Below the pieces are notes generated by a model that saw only the letters and a list, made by a program, of their open reading frames with translations, had not been told where the DNA came from and searched no databases. Positions 26,219-35,515 of a stretch of 64,000 nt of DNA are shown one piece after another (position 1 is the first letter of the stretch; every line of letters starts with the position of its first letter). Both the position numbers and the translations under genes were made by a program. Source of the stretch: JAXLVB01 sp046329195 (GTDB lineage: Bacteria; Bacteroidota; Bacteroidia; Cytophagales; Spirosomataceae); assembly GCA_046329195.1 (NCBI GenBank), contig JAXLVB010000003.1:890534-954533 (forward strand), read 5' to 3'.

Positions 26219-27241
26219 TTAGGCCAAAAAGCCCAACACTTCGTCCCAAACAGTTTTAAGAACAGGAATCCCTTGCTGACTATTTTTGAGCCGAGTGGCT
26301 ATAACTCGCTCGCTTGGGTAGCTAATCTTACCTTGGTCTTGGATAGGGACCGAGGTTTTATAGTCTTGGATAATCCCCTCTATCGTGGCCGAAATACTTG
26401 AATAATTAGATAGTTTTGATAAATCTATGGCAATAAACACCTGCGAGGACGCCATCTCAGCAGGTTGCTTGCTAATTTGGTGAGTAGCTAAGCCATTCGC
26501 CAAAATCGCTGCTAACACGTCTAACAAAAACGATAACCCCGCCCCTTTCCAAAAACCCACGGGTAGCGAACGCCACGATTCTAAAATCTTGTCAGGTTCG
26601 TTGGTCAAGTTACCTTCCTTATCGTACCCTCCTACTACCGACAGTTTTTCGTTTTTGAGCACGGCCAATTCCATTGCCCCAAACGAGTATTGCGACATAG
26701 CCATGTCCAAAACGATGGCTTCTTCGCCGTAAGGCGCTGCAAACACCAACGGGTTATTGCCTAATTTTGGATTGGTAGCTCCCCAAGCAGGCATGTTGGC
26801 GGTAGTGTTGGTCCAGCCAATAAACGCAAAGCCAGCCTTGGCAGCTTGCCAGCCATAGGCTCCACCTCGCATCCAGTGATTGGTATGAGCCAAGGCCACA
26901 CAGCCAATCCCATGCTTTTGTGCCAGTTTCATGGCTCGTTCAGTAGCAAAAATGGCATTTGAAGGCCCCGGAGCCAAGTTTCCATGCCATTGTTCTACTC
27001 CTCCAAAACGGTGGACAATTGTCGGCTTAGCGTCAGGTTTTATGTACCCTTTTTGAATATACTGGATAAATCGGGGAAACCGATTGATACCATGCGTGTA
27101 GATACCATCAATGCTATTTTGGGTAAAAATACGAGCACACTCTTCCGCTCTCTTTTTGGGGAACTGATGTTTCAGTAAAATCTTTTTAAAGGTCTTCTGC
27201 ATTTTTTCAGCAGAAATGGAGAGAGTTTGAGGAGAGGACAT
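26219..27241 (-). CDS. dlgD: 2,3-diketo-L-gulonate reductase type (Ldh/malate dehydrogenase-2 family)
   Basis: NAD(P)H-dependent reductase that in E. coli (YiaK/DlgD) converts 2,3-diketo-L-gulonate to 3-keto-L-gulonate. The match to that protein is extensive: YTHGINRFPRFIQ, GIGCVALAHTNHWMRGGAYG, WGATNPKLGNNPLV, GFWKGAGLSFLLD and a C-terminal VWDEV. The catalytic histidine lies in the THG motif. I start at the ATG at 27241 (about 340 residues); an ATG at 27259 would fall inside the upstream inverted repeat. It fits the sugar-acid theme of this region. Confidence 0.85.
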   Translation of the reverse strand: MSSPQTLSISAEKMQKTFKKILLKHQFPKKRAEECARIFTQNSIDGIYTHGINRFPRFIQYIQKGYIKPDAKPTIVHRFGGVEQWHGNLAPGPSNAIFATERAMKLAQKHGIGCVALAHTNHWMRGGAYGWQAAKAGFAFIGWTNTTANMPAWGATNPKLGNNPLVFAAPYGEEAIVLDMAMSQYSFGAMELAVLKNEKLSVVGGYDKEGNLTNEPDKILESWRSLPVGFWKGAGLSFLLDVLAAILANGLATHQISKQPAEMASSQVFIAIDLSKLSNYSSISATIEGIIQDYKTSVPIQDQGKISYPSERVIATRLKNSQQGIPVLKTVWDEVLGFLA

Positions 27242-27251
27242 AGCATCTATT

Positions 27252-27286
27252 TTACGCACGTATCTTATGTAAAGATACGTGCGTAA
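27252..27286. promoter_or_regulatory. Perfect 15-bp inverted repeat upstream of dlgD
   Basis: Arms TTACGCACGTATCTT (27252-27266) and AAGATACGTGCGTAA (27272-27286) enclose 5 bp. It lies 10 bp upstream of the chosen dlgD start and 81 bp after valS. It may be a repressor operator or the valS terminator; on the valS (minus) strand no T tract follows. Confidence 0.5.
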
Positions 27287-27367
27287 TTTTTCATATTTTG
27301 GAAAACAAGTACCTGCTTAACATGAACCTGCACGTCACAATTCATTGATTTGCAGACGGACTCATGC

Positions 27368-30013
27368 TTATTTTAATTGACTCAGTGCCTCTTCCAAAGA
27401 CTTAATCTTTGCCTCGGCATCGGCGAGTTTTTGGCGTTCTTTTTCCACAATATCAGCCTTGGCGTTTTGGACAAAGCGCTCATTTGACAACTTAGCCTCA
27501 ACCGATTTTTTGAAACCTACTTGGTATTCTAACTCTTTGGTGAGGCGTTCGGTTTCGGCAGCAGCATCTAATTCTCCAGCTAAGTTCACAAAAAACTCAT
27601 CGGTTTTTACCAAAAAACTGGTTGCACCTGCTACTTTTTCGGATACAAATTGGAGCGGAAGTGTATTCGCCAGTTTTTGAATGATGCGGTCTAATGCCTG
27701 ATAACGAGCCGAATCGTCTGACTTGATGGTAAGTGGCAACTCTTGCTTTGGCGAAATCTGTTTGCTGTTTCGGATTTCACGTACTTTGGTAACTACCTCA
27801 AACATCCGCTCAAAATCGGCCAAAAGGGCTTCGTTGGCCGCTACCGTTTTGGGAAATTCAGCACGGCAAATGCTCTCGCCGTCTTGCCGTTCTCGAATAT
27901 TTTGCCACAGTTCTTCGGTAATAAACGGCATGAATGGATGCAGCAGGCACATCAATCGCTCAAAGAAATGAATAGTAGCCTCAAAGGTTTCTTTATCAAT
28001 GGGTTGACCATAGGCAGGCTTGATAATTTCGAGGTATTGCGAGCAGAAATCGTCCCAAATGAGTTTGTAAACGGTCTGCAAGGCATCCGAAATCCGAAAC
28101 TTGCTGAAATGGTCTTGTACCTCGCTCAGTACTACATTTAACTTAGACTCAAACCACTCGATTGCCAGGGTTTGGGCAGGTCCTTCGGCCACTTCCCAAC
28201 CACTAATCAGACGATAAGCATTCCAGATTTTATTACAGAAGTTTCGTCCTTGTTCGCAATATTTTTCATCAAAAGGCAAGTCATTGCCTGCTGGCGAACT
28301 AATCATCATGCCCATGCGTACGCCGTCGGCACCGTATTTGGCCATGAGTTCGAGCGGGTCAGGCGAGTTCCCTAATGATTTCGACATTTTCCGTCCCAAC
28401 TTGTCTCGAACAATTCCGGTGAAATACACATTGCGGAAAGGCAGTTCATTCTTGACAAAATAGCCTGCCATAATCATACGAGCCACCCAGAAAAAGATGA
28501 TTTCGGGTGCCGTCACCAAGTCGTTGGTGGGGTAATAGTACTTGATTTCTTCGTCTTCGGGGTTGCGCCAGCCTTTGAAAACCGCCATCGGCCATAGCCA
28601 CGACGAAGCCCAAGTGTCCAACACATCTGGGTCTTGTTCTAAGTCTTCTTCACAAAGGGCAAACAAGAGTTTTTCGTGTTGGGCTTTGCGAAGGGCTTCT
28701 CGCTTGTTTTTAGCTACGATGATGGTGCCATCTTTCAAATAAAACGCAGGGATTCGGTGGCCCCACCACAATTGTCGGCTCACGCACCAATCCTGAATGT
28801 TTTCCATCCAAGTACGGTACATGTTCTTAAACTTAGGCGGATAGAATTTGATGTTATCGTTCTCTACGTTTTCGAGTGCGGGCTCAGCCAGTTCTTTCAT
28901 GCTCATGAACCACTGCAACGACAGCCGAGGTTCAATCACCGCCTCCGTACGCTCCGAAGTGCCTACGTTACTTTTATAATCTTCGATTTTCTCGATGTAG
29001 CCTTTTTCTTCGAGTTCTTTCAAAATGGCTTTACGAGCAGCGAAGCGGTCGAGACCGACATAGATTTGGGCGTTGTCGTTGAGCGTACCGTCTTCGTTGA
29101 GGAGGTCTATCGTGGGGAGACCATGTTTCTTGCCCAACTCATAGTCGTTGCGGTCGTGGGCAGGGGTAATCTTGAGCGCACCTGTCCCAAAATCCATCTC
29201 CACGTATTCGTCGGTAATGATAGGTATCTCCCTGTTAATCAATGGGATGAGCACCTTTTTGCCGTGCAAGTGTTTGTAGCGTTCGTCATCAGGGTGTACG
29301 CAAATCGCTACGTCGGCCATGATGGTTTCAGGGCGAACGGTGGCGATAGTAACGAATTCGGATTGCGGATTTTCGATTGCAGATTGATTTTGACCCTTTA
29401 CTACCTCATACTTGATATAGCAAAGTTTCTGCTGAATCTCTTTCATGATTACCTCCTCGTCAGAAAGGGAGGTTTTGGCCTGAGGGTCCCAGTTGACCAT
29501 GCGCACGCCACGGTAAATGTAACCTTTGTTGTAGAGGTCAATAAAAACATCAATCACCGAATCGTAGTAATCGGGGTCCATGGTGAAGCTGGTACGGTCC
29601 CAGTCGCATGAAGCACCCAATTTCTTGAGCTGTTCGAGGATGATACCGCCGTATTTTTCTTTCCATTCCCAGGCATATTCCAAAAACTGCTCACGGGTGA
29701 GTTCATGTTTTTTGATGCCTCGTTCTTTGAGCATCGCCACCACTTTCGCCTCCGTAGCGATAGACGCATGGTCGGTGCCGGGCACCCAGCAGGCTTCTTT
29801 GCCTTCCATACGAGCTTTACGAGTCAGAATATCCTGAATGGTATTGTTGAGCATGTGTCCCATGTGCAACACACCCGTGACGTTTGGTGGCGGAATCACA
29901 ATGGTAAACGGCTCTTTGTCAGGATTGGGTTTTGAAGCAAACAGCTTGTGTGAGAGCCAATAAGCACTCCATTTGTCTTCAATCTCTTGCGGCGAATAGG
30001 TTTTACTGAGCAT
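27368..30013 (-). CDS. valS: Valine--tRNA ligase
   Basis: Class I aminoacyl-tRNA synthetase, 881 residues, charging tRNA-Val. The HIGH signature appears as HMGH in PPNVTGVLHMGHML (about residue 50), the editing (CP1) domain follows, the KMSKS signature is intact (KMSKSLGN, about residue 540), then the anticodon-binding domain and the C-terminal coiled-coil arm (ETERLTKELEYQ and on) that ValRS enzymes carry. Essential housekeeping gene. A minus-strand TATCTTTG box at 30109-30116 could be its promoter, which would place the palindrome at 30047-30095 in its leader. Confidence 0.97.
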   Translation of the reverse strand: MLSKTYSPQEIEDKWSAYWLSHKLFASKPNPDKEPFTIVIPPPNVTGVLHMGHMLNNTIQDILTRKARMEGKEACWVPGTDHASIATEAKVVAMLKERGIKKHELTREQFLEYAWEWKEKYGGIILEQLKKLGASCDWDRTSFTMDPDYYDSVIDVFIDLYNKGYIYRGVRMVNWDPQAKTSLSDEEVIMKEIQQKLCYIKYEVVKGQNQSAIENPQSEFVTIATVRPETIMADVAICVHPDDERYKHLHGKKVLIPLINREIPIITDEYVEMDFGTGALKITPAHDRNDYELGKKHGLPTIDLLNEDGTLNDNAQIYVGLDRFAARKAILKELEEKGYIEKIEDYKSNVGTSERTEAVIEPRLSLQWFMSMKELAEPALENVENDNIKFYPPKFKNMYRTWMENIQDWCVSRQLWWGHRIPAFYLKDGTIIVAKNKREALRKAQHEKLLFALCEEDLEQDPDVLDTWASSWLWPMAVFKGWRNPEDEEIKYYYPTNDLVTAPEIIFFWVARMIMAGYFVKNELPFRNVYFTGIVRDKLGRKMSKSLGNSPDPLELMAKYGADGVRMGMMISSPAGNDLPFDEKYCEQGRNFCNKIWNAYRLISGWEVAEGPAQTLAIEWFESKLNVVLSEVQDHFSKFRISDALQTVYKLIWDDFCSQYLEIIKPAYGQPIDKETFEATIHFFERLMCLLHPFMPFITEELWQNIRERQDGESICRAEFPKTVAANEALLADFERMFEVVTKVREIRNSKQISPKQELPLTIKSDDSARYQALDRIIQKLANTLPLQFVSEKVAGATSFLVKTDEFFVNLAGELDAAAETERLTKELEYQVGFKKSVEAKLSNERFVQNAKADIVEKERQKLADAEAKIKSLEEALSQLK

Positions 30014-30046
30014 TGGTTGAATGAATAAGCCCCGTGGCGACGGACG

Positions 30047-30095
30047 CCCTAACCCCCAATGGGGGAATTTATTATGCCCCCATTGGGGGTTAGGG
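30047..30095. repeat. REP-like 19-bp palindrome
   Basis: Perfect 19-bp arms, CCCTAACCCCCAATGGGGG (30047-30065) and its complement (30077-30095), enclose an 11-nt loop. Each arm also contains an inner CCCCCAATGGGGG near-palindrome. This C/G-tract style is common among dispersed intergenic repeats in Bacteroidota. Confidence 0.75.
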
Positions 30096-30306
30096 GGCTA
30101 AATGTCTGCAAAGATAGGGAATTTGGGGAGGGAGAAAAAGGGGAGATTAAATGGTCGGACTATAAATGTAGAAAACTTGTTTCGATTTTCAGAGCCAGAG
30201 TCATTAGAAATGAGTCATAGATAATTTAACTATAAATGAACTTGAGACTGATTTGAGTAACCTATTAAATTGTCTTATTTTTGTTAAAGTCAACACAAGG
30301 AAAGCT

Positions 30307-30771
30307 ATGGAAATCACCTCTTTCGACTCAATAGAAGAGTATAAATCTGAAGACATCAAATCTCTTAATCATTCAAGACTTATTAATCGTATTTGTATTG
30401 CATTAGATAAATACGATAATCAATATGACGTACTTCCTGAGTTGGAATTGGAATTAGAAGGTAAAAAAGTAAAACCGGACTTATCTATTTATGCGAATCT
30501 TCAATTTGATTGGTTGAACGACATCATCTTCTTTGATAAAGCCCCCTTAACCGTTATCGAAATCTTATCGCCAAAACAAGCGTTTACGGATTTGACAGAT
30601 AAGGTTTACAAAATCTATTTGCCACAAGGTGTGCAGTCTGTCTGGATAGTACTACCGCCTATTAAGCACATCTATATTTTCACAAAAGACGAACAACTTA
30701 CTTTTACACAAGGAGTACTAAAAGACCCTACTAATCACATTGAAACTCCTCTGGAAGAGGTTTTTAAATGA
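30307..30771 (+). CDS. Uma2-family (DUF820) restriction-endonuclease-fold protein
   Basis: A 154-residue protein of the PD-(D/E)XK nuclease superfamily. The Uma2 core is visible: VKPDLSIY, then PLTVIEILSPKQAFTDLTDKVYKIY with the E-x-S and D-x4-K residues, then VQSVWIVLP. The function of the family is unknown; it is widespread and often multicopy in cyanobacteria and Bacteroidota. I start at the ATG at 30307 (MEITSFDS). It is AT-rich compared with valS, which suggests acquisition. Confidence 0.82.
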   Translation: MEITSFDSIEEYKSEDIKSLNHSRLINRICIALDKYDNQYDVLPELELELEGKKVKPDLSIYANLQFDWLNDIIFFDKAPLTVIEILSPKQAFTDLTDKVYKIYLPQGVQSVWIVLPPIKHIYIFTKDEQLTFTQGVLKDPTNHIETPLEEVFK

Positions 30772-30943
30772 TTTTTGTAAAAGTATTTTTGCTGAAAACA
30801 GATACCCTTTAGCCAAAGAATTAGTAAGAATAATGGATTCAAAGGTCGGTTCAAGATAAAAAGTTGAGGTGGGAGAAAAACAAAAAGCAAGGGTAGATGT
30901 AATACGCAACCCCTCGCTTTCTGTGATGAGAAACAGTAGCTTT

Positions 30944-31501
30944 TTACCTTATTTCATTTAAACACTCAAAAACCATCCTGTAAAAATCGGGGTGCGACTG
31001 CCACGTTTGCCCCGAAACGTACCTGCCGTCTCTAACGGCTTCGTGTTGGCCATCAAACTTACCACCACAAATTTCGACCTCAAAGCGAACGTTTTCGTAG
31101 CAAGTGAGATTCTTTCCATTCACCAAACCAGCCGCTACCAAAATCTGGATGCCATGGCAGATAGAGAAGATGTATTTCTCCAGTTTGTCAAAAGCTTTTA
31201 CAATTTCGATGACATCGTTGTTATGGCGTAAAAATTCAGGCGCTCTGCCTCCCAAGAGCAAAACCGCCTGATAGTCAGACACATTGACTTCTGAGAATGT
31301 TATATCAGACCAAACACCATAGCCAGGTTTTTCGATGTAAGTATCCCAACCTTCCTCAAAGTCGTGCATGACTAAGTTCAATCGTTTTTTGGTTGGGGCA
31401 GCAATAATAGCCTGATAGCCAGCTTCTTCCAAGCGGTGTTTGGCGTAGAGGCATTCATAACTTTCGCCTGCGTCGCCAGTGATGATGAGTATTTTTTTCA
31501 T
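30944..31501 (-). CDS. DJ-1/PfpI-family protein
   Basis: A 185-residue cytoplasmic protein of the class I glutamine amidotransferase-like fold. Visible motifs are MKKILIITGDAGESYE at the start, LLLGGRAPEFLRHN with the family Gly-Gly-Arg-Ala-Pro-Glu, and the nucleophile elbow SICHGIQIL (catalytic Cys followed by His). Relatives include proteases, deglycases and stress proteins, so the precise activity is uncertain. I start at the ATG at 31501. The neighbouring genes give no functional hint. Confidence 0.88.
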   Translation of the reverse strand: MKKILIITGDAGESYECLYAKHRLEEAGYQAIIAAPTKKRLNLVMHDFEEGWDTYIEKPGYGVWSDITFSEVNVSDYQAVLLLGGRAPEFLRHNNDVIEIVKAFDKLEKYIFSICHGIQILVAAGLVNGKNLTCYENVRFEVEICGGKFDGQHEAVRDGRYVSGQTWQSHPDFYRMVFECLNEIR

Positions 31502-31556
31502 TTGTTTTGAGGTTAAGCTAATGTGATTCTTTTTTAAGTTATACCGATGGGAAGGT

Positions 31557-31624
31557 CTGTCAGGGGACAACCCTATGAAACGCCTCCGTGGTCTGTGCGA
31601 CCCAATCTGCCCCCGACAGACCAC
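31557..31624. repeat. Intergenic palindromes sharing a 13-mer with the 11.7-kb hairpin
   Basis: CTGTCAGGGGACA at 31557-31569 repeats exactly the core at 11717-11729. Next to it, arms GTGGTCTGT (31588-31596) and ACAGACCAC (31616-31624) form a hairpin with a 19-nt C-rich loop. Confidence 0.5.
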
Positions 31625-31657
31625 ATCGCCACTATCCGTATCTTCATTGACACCATC

Positions 31658-33280
31658 CTATTTCCCCAAAATCATGAACTCTACCCGACGGTTTTTCTGG
31701 CGATTTTCGTCGGTATCGTTAGCCACCATCGGTTTGCTTTCGCCATAGCCTTTGGCTTGGAGGCGAGCAGGAGCTACTCCTTTCGACAACAGATAATTAC
31801 GTACCGATTCGGCACGCTCTTGCGAGAGTTTGAGGTTGTTTTCGTCGGTACCTTTGTCGTCGGTATGGCCAGCGATTTCGAGGGTCATTTTAGGCGATTT
31901 GGTGAGCATTTCGACCAAACGATTCAACTCAGGATATGACTCCGCTTGGAGCGTCGCCTTGGCATATTCAAAGAAGATGTTGTTCAGCTGCACCACCGCA
32001 CCTTTTTCGGCGGGTAATACCTCAATATCTCGCCCTGTGATTTCTAAGTACTTGCCCAGGTTAGTCAGGTCAATGTTCTGAGATTTAGGGGCATAGCCAT
32101 CAATGAGAGCCGTGATGCCGTATTTTTTACCATAAGGCAACACAATCTTGTACTCGCCCGTGATGGGGTCAGGCGTGGCAATGCCTTCTTCGGTGCCTGT
32201 GGCCAAGTCTTCGTAAATGATTTTGGCGTTGACAGGCACTTTCTTGGTTTTAGAGTCAAATAACTTTCCACTCAACAACACCACGGGTGCCGAAGTTTTC
32301 TTGGTTTCGACTGGCTTTTCAATGGGTTTTGGTGGTGTAGTAGGCTGCGTAGTAGTAGGTTGAGGCTCTGCAATGGCTATGGTTGGTGCCGTAGTGATTG
32401 GCTCTTCTTGCTTGAGTTTGATTCTGACAATGTCGCCTTTGCCCTCGCCTTCTTTGCGAGTTACCAAGTAGGCATAATCGCCTGCCGCCGATACCGAATA
32501 GTAAGCATCAAAGCCTTCGCTATTGATGGGCGCTCCTAAGTTGACGGGCTTCGACCAGCGTTTCCAGCTTTTGTCGAGGCGTTTGGCCACGTAAATGTCA
32601 TTGTTGCCGAGGCCGCCTTTGCGGTTACTCGAAAAATATAAACTCACGCCATCGGCAGCCAAAAAGGGTGTGGTTTCGGTGGCGTCCGAGGTGTTAATTT
32701 CTTCACCGAGGTTCATGGGCTCACTCCATTTGCCGTTTTTGTCCATTTGACTAATGTACAGGTCGTCCACTACGCCGTTTTTCTTTTCTGAAAAAGACAT
32801 GATGAGCACCTTGCCGTCATTCGACAAAAAACCACAATCATAAAGCCCCTTGCTGAGTTTTTCGTAATTGGGAATTTCTAATTTTTTGGGCATTCCCCAG
32901 CCGTTGCCCTCTTTTTTGCAGATGGAAAAACCACGGGTTTCGTAGTTACCATTAACATAAGCCCCTTTGACGAGCATGGTGTTGCCATCGGGTGTGATGC
33001 TGTAAACTGTGTTGAATTCTTCTCGGTTTACGGTGGCAGGCATTCGGCGAGCTTCGGTAAATTGCCCACTCACCACTTCACTAAACCAAATATCATCGCC
33101 GCCCTTGGTATTTTGGGGGTGTTGTTCTCGTACAAAATAGAGTGTTTTGCCATCAGGGGCAATCACTGGGCAAATTTCGTTATAGGTAGAGTTAACGGCT
33201 TTGCCGAGGTTTTCGGGTTGTTGAGCAAAGGCCGAAGCAGAAAGTAGTATGCTAACAGTCAGTAGTTTAGCTGGGTTCAT
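31658..33280 (-). CDS. OmpA-family outer-membrane protein with PD40 propeller
   Basis: A 540-residue envelope protein. Signal peptide MNPAKLLTVSILLSASAFAQ, then a WD40-like PD40 beta-propeller (about residues 25-290; repeats such as TPFLAADGVSLYFSSNRKGGLGNNDIY), a Pro/Thr-rich linker, a carboxypeptidase-regulatory-like domain (about 335-405), and a C-terminal OmpA peptidoglycan-binding domain (about 430-540) with the conserved HTDDKGTDENN and LSQERAESV residues. It probably ties the outer membrane to the cell wall; similar architecture is common in Cytophagales. Confidence 0.92.
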   Translation of the reverse strand: MNPAKLLTVSILLSASAFAQQPENLGKAVNSTYNEICPVIAPDGKTLYFVREQHPQNTKGGDDIWFSEVVSGQFTEARRMPATVNREEFNTVYSITPDGNTMLVKGAYVNGNYETRGFSICKKEGNGWGMPKKLEIPNYEKLSKGLYDCGFLSNDGKVLIMSFSEKKNGVVDDLYISQMDKNGKWSEPMNLGEEINTSDATETTPFLAADGVSLYFSSNRKGGLGNNDIYVAKRLDKSWKRWSKPVNLGAPINSEGFDAYYSVSAAGDYAYLVTRKEGEGKGDIVRIKLKQEEPITTAPTIAIAEPQPTTTQPTTPPKPIEKPVETKKTSAPVVLLSGKLFDSKTKKVPVNAKIIYEDLATGTEEGIATPDPITGEYKIVLPYGKKYGITALIDGYAPKSQNIDLTNLGKYLEITGRDIEVLPAEKGAVVQLNNIFFEYAKATLQAESYPELNRLVEMLTKSPKMTLEIAGHTDDKGTDENNLKLSQERAESVRNYLLSKGVAPARLQAKGYGESKPMVANDTDENRQKNRRVEFMILGK

Positions 33281-33365
33281 GAACGCTATATTTTATTGAA
33301 TAACGCAACAAGGACTTGTATCGTGTGATTGTTGGAACAAAAATGGCTATTGGACGTATGCTGGG

Positions 33366-33947
33366 TTAGATTTTGGATTTGTCCACCCATTTATCCACAC
33401 TGGCAGCCGATACTGCTTGCATTTTGTGGAAAAGCCCTTCAATCGTCTCGTCGGCAACGAACAAGGCTTGATTTTCTTCCTTCAAGAACCCCTCGCTTAC
33501 CATTTGGTCAATCATTTGTAAGAGCGGATTGTAATAGCCCTTTACATTGAGTAGCCCGATGGGTTTTTGGTGCAGACGGAGTTGTTTCCAAGTCAGCATT
33601 TCAAACAGTTCGTCTAAGGTGCCGAATCCTCCCGGAAGCGTTACAACGGCGTCAGTTTGCTCAGCCATGAGCATTTTGCGCTCGTGCATGGTGTCGGTAA
33701 CAAGCAGGTCGGTAAGACTATCGTGCGCTACTTCCCATTTTCGCAAAAAATCAGGAATAACACCTATGACCTCACCACCACTGGCCAAGGTGGCATCGGC
33801 TACTGTGCCCATGAGGCCTACATTACCACCCCCATAAATCAGCCGATGGCCGTTGGTACCTAAGTAAGTACCCAGCGCCTCGGCAGTGGACCGATACACA
33901 GGGTCATGCCCTGAACTAGAGCCGCAAAAAACACAAATATTTTGCAT
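33366..33947 (-). CDS. LOG-family protein (TIGR00730)
   Basis: A 193-residue Rossmann-fold nucleotide-binding protein. The LOG signature PGGFGTLDE is near residue 105, and the N-terminal ICVFCGSSSG plus YGGGNVGLMG segments are typical. Characterised relatives release cytokinin bases from their riboside 5'-monophosphates or act as nucleotide 5'-monophosphate nucleosidases; the bacterial role is often unclear. I start at the ATG at 33947 (MQNICVFCGSSSG). The gene is divergent from the sialidase-like gene, 165 bp between starts. Confidence 0.92.
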   Translation of the reverse strand: MQNICVFCGSSSGHDPVYRSTAEALGTYLGTNGHRLIYGGGNVGLMGTVADATLASGGEVIGVIPDFLRKWEVAHDSLTDLLVTDTMHERKMLMAEQTDAVVTLPGGFGTLDELFEMLTWKQLRLHQKPIGLLNVKGYYNPLLQMIDQMVSEGFLKEENQALFVADETIEGLFHKMQAVSAASVDKWVDKSKI

Positions 33948-34112
33948 GATGTTGTGAGTAGAATAAGCCAATTGGCGGCTTGGTGGACAAAACTACAAAG
34001 AATTGCAGAAAACTCCGTTGATGCCTTTGTAAGTATTGACAGGTCAGGGTGTTTTGCCTATTTCTTGAAAAATAACGTTCTTCGATACGATTTTAATAAA
34101 CCTCAACCTATT

Positions 34113-35447
34113 ATGCTCTTCCGGTGTTGCTGCTTGGGTGTGTTGCTCTGTGGAATACGCTTGACTTATGGGCAATCGCTCCAAAAAGAAAATATTTTCA
34201 GCCCTCAGGCTCAACACGTACATGGCTCTTCGGTGGTGGAGCTGCCCAATGGCGATTTGCTCACGGTTTGGTTTCAAGGGTCGGGAGAGCGTCAAGCCGA
34301 CGATGTAGCCATCATGGGAGCTCGTCTCAAAAAAGGCAAAACCCAATGGTCAGCCCCCTTTGTGATGGCCGATGTCCCCGACTTTCCTGACATTAACCCC
34401 GTAGTGTTTTTAGACCAACAAAAACAGCTATGGTTGGTGTGGTACACGGTCTTGGCGTATCAATGGGAAACCTCGCTGCTCAAGTACCGAGTCAGTACGA
34501 ATTACTTGAAAGACGGCCCTCCCGAATGGAAATGGCAGGAGGTGCTGCCCGTTAGGTTGGGGCAGAACACAAACCGAGGGATTCAGACCTCCGATTCGTT
34601 TGTTAGCAGTGTTCGGCAAAAAATGCAGACACAAGAAGCTTTTTTTAAGCAATCTCCCTCATTCCGGCAAAGCCCTAAGCCTGACTCTTTGCTCCAACGC
34701 TGGGAGGCTGAACAACACGAACGCTTAGACTTGGCCCAAGGAAAAACCTTTATGCGAAGCGGAATAGAGATTCAGCCCGATGGCAAAGAGGTCAAAAAAT
34801 CAATGGGTTATCCATTATTCAGCCGAATTGGCTGGCAAACTCGCAACAAACCCCTTTTTATGGGCAATCGGATGCTGCTGCCGCTTTATTCAGATGGCTT
34901 TGATTTTTCGCTGATTGCCATCACCGACGACGGCGGCCAACATTGGCAGTTTAGCGAACCTCTTGTAGGATTGGCCAATATTCAACCCAGTTTGGTCTTG
35001 ACAAAAGACCAGAAAATTGTAGCTTATATGCGTGACAACGGCCCACCGCCGTATCGGTTGATGCTCAGCACGTCGGCAGATAAGGGGTTGACTTGGAGCG
35101 ATGTAGTAGATAGCGACATCCCTAACCCAGGCGCTGGCGCCGATTTGGTAGCGTTGCAAAACGGGCACTGGGTTCTGGCTGACAATGACACCGAATCGGG
35201 TCGCCACCGACTGGCGATTTTGTTGTCGGAAGACGAAGGGAAAACCTGGCCCTACAAACAGTATTTGGAGTGGACAGAGGTGGAGTCGTCAGGTTTGCGG
35301 GCACATTATCCAGCCATTATTCAGTTGGCAGATGGCCGTATTCATGTTACGTACACCTTCCAAGCGCCTCAAAACGAGGGCTCTCTCAAAACCATTCGTC
35401 ATGCTAGTTTTGACGAAACTTGGATTAAAACAACCAAGAAACCTTAG
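34113..35447 (+). CDS. Sialidase/neuraminidase-like BNR protein
   Basis: A 444-residue exported protein with a six-bladed propeller of the exo-alpha-sialidase-like type (BNR/Asp-box). Asp-box-like motifs are ITDDGGQHW, TSADKGLTW and LSEDEGKTW. The signal peptide (MLFRCCCLGVLLCGIRLTYGQ) is preserved if it starts at the ATG at 34113; the frame is open upstream but contains no signal-like sequence. Similar predicted neuraminidases act on sugars other than sialic acid, so the substrate is open. It precedes the TonB-dependent receptor by 68 bp on the same strand. Confidence 0.82.
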   Translation: MLFRCCCLGVLLCGIRLTYGQSLQKENIFSPQAQHVHGSSVVELPNGDLLTVWFQGSGERQADDVAIMGARLKKGKTQWSAPFVMADVPDFPDINPVVFLDQQKQLWLVWYTVLAYQWETSLLKYRVSTNYLKDGPPEWKWQEVLPVRLGQNTNRGIQTSDSFVSSVRQKMQTQEAFFKQSPSFRQSPKPDSLLQRWEAEQHERLDLAQGKTFMRSGIEIQPDGKEVKKSMGYPLFSRIGWQTRNKPLFMGNRMLLPLYSDGFDFSLIAITDDGGQHWQFSEPLVGLANIQPSLVLTKDQKIVAYMRDNGPPPYRLMLSTSADKGLTWSDVVDSDIPNPGAGADLVALQNGHWVLADNDTESGRHRLAILLSEDEGKTWPYKQYLEWTEVESSGLRAHYPAIIQLADGRIHVTYTFQAPQNEGSLKTIRHASFDETWIKTTKKP

Positions 35448-35515
35448 CGTTTTCGTCTTTCCAAATCGTGGCAACGTCTCAGATTTGAGTAAATTTTTCG
35501 GCTTATGACGCCGAA

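Noticed and set aside
28676..29611. 311-codon plus-strand frame inside valS
   Set aside because: Long, but antisense to valS, whose motifs are certain; the translation looks like complement of a well-ordered gene, without known motifs.
31547..31939. 130-codon plus-strand frame
   Set aside because: Antisense to the OmpA domain and beginning within the palindromes at 31557-31624.
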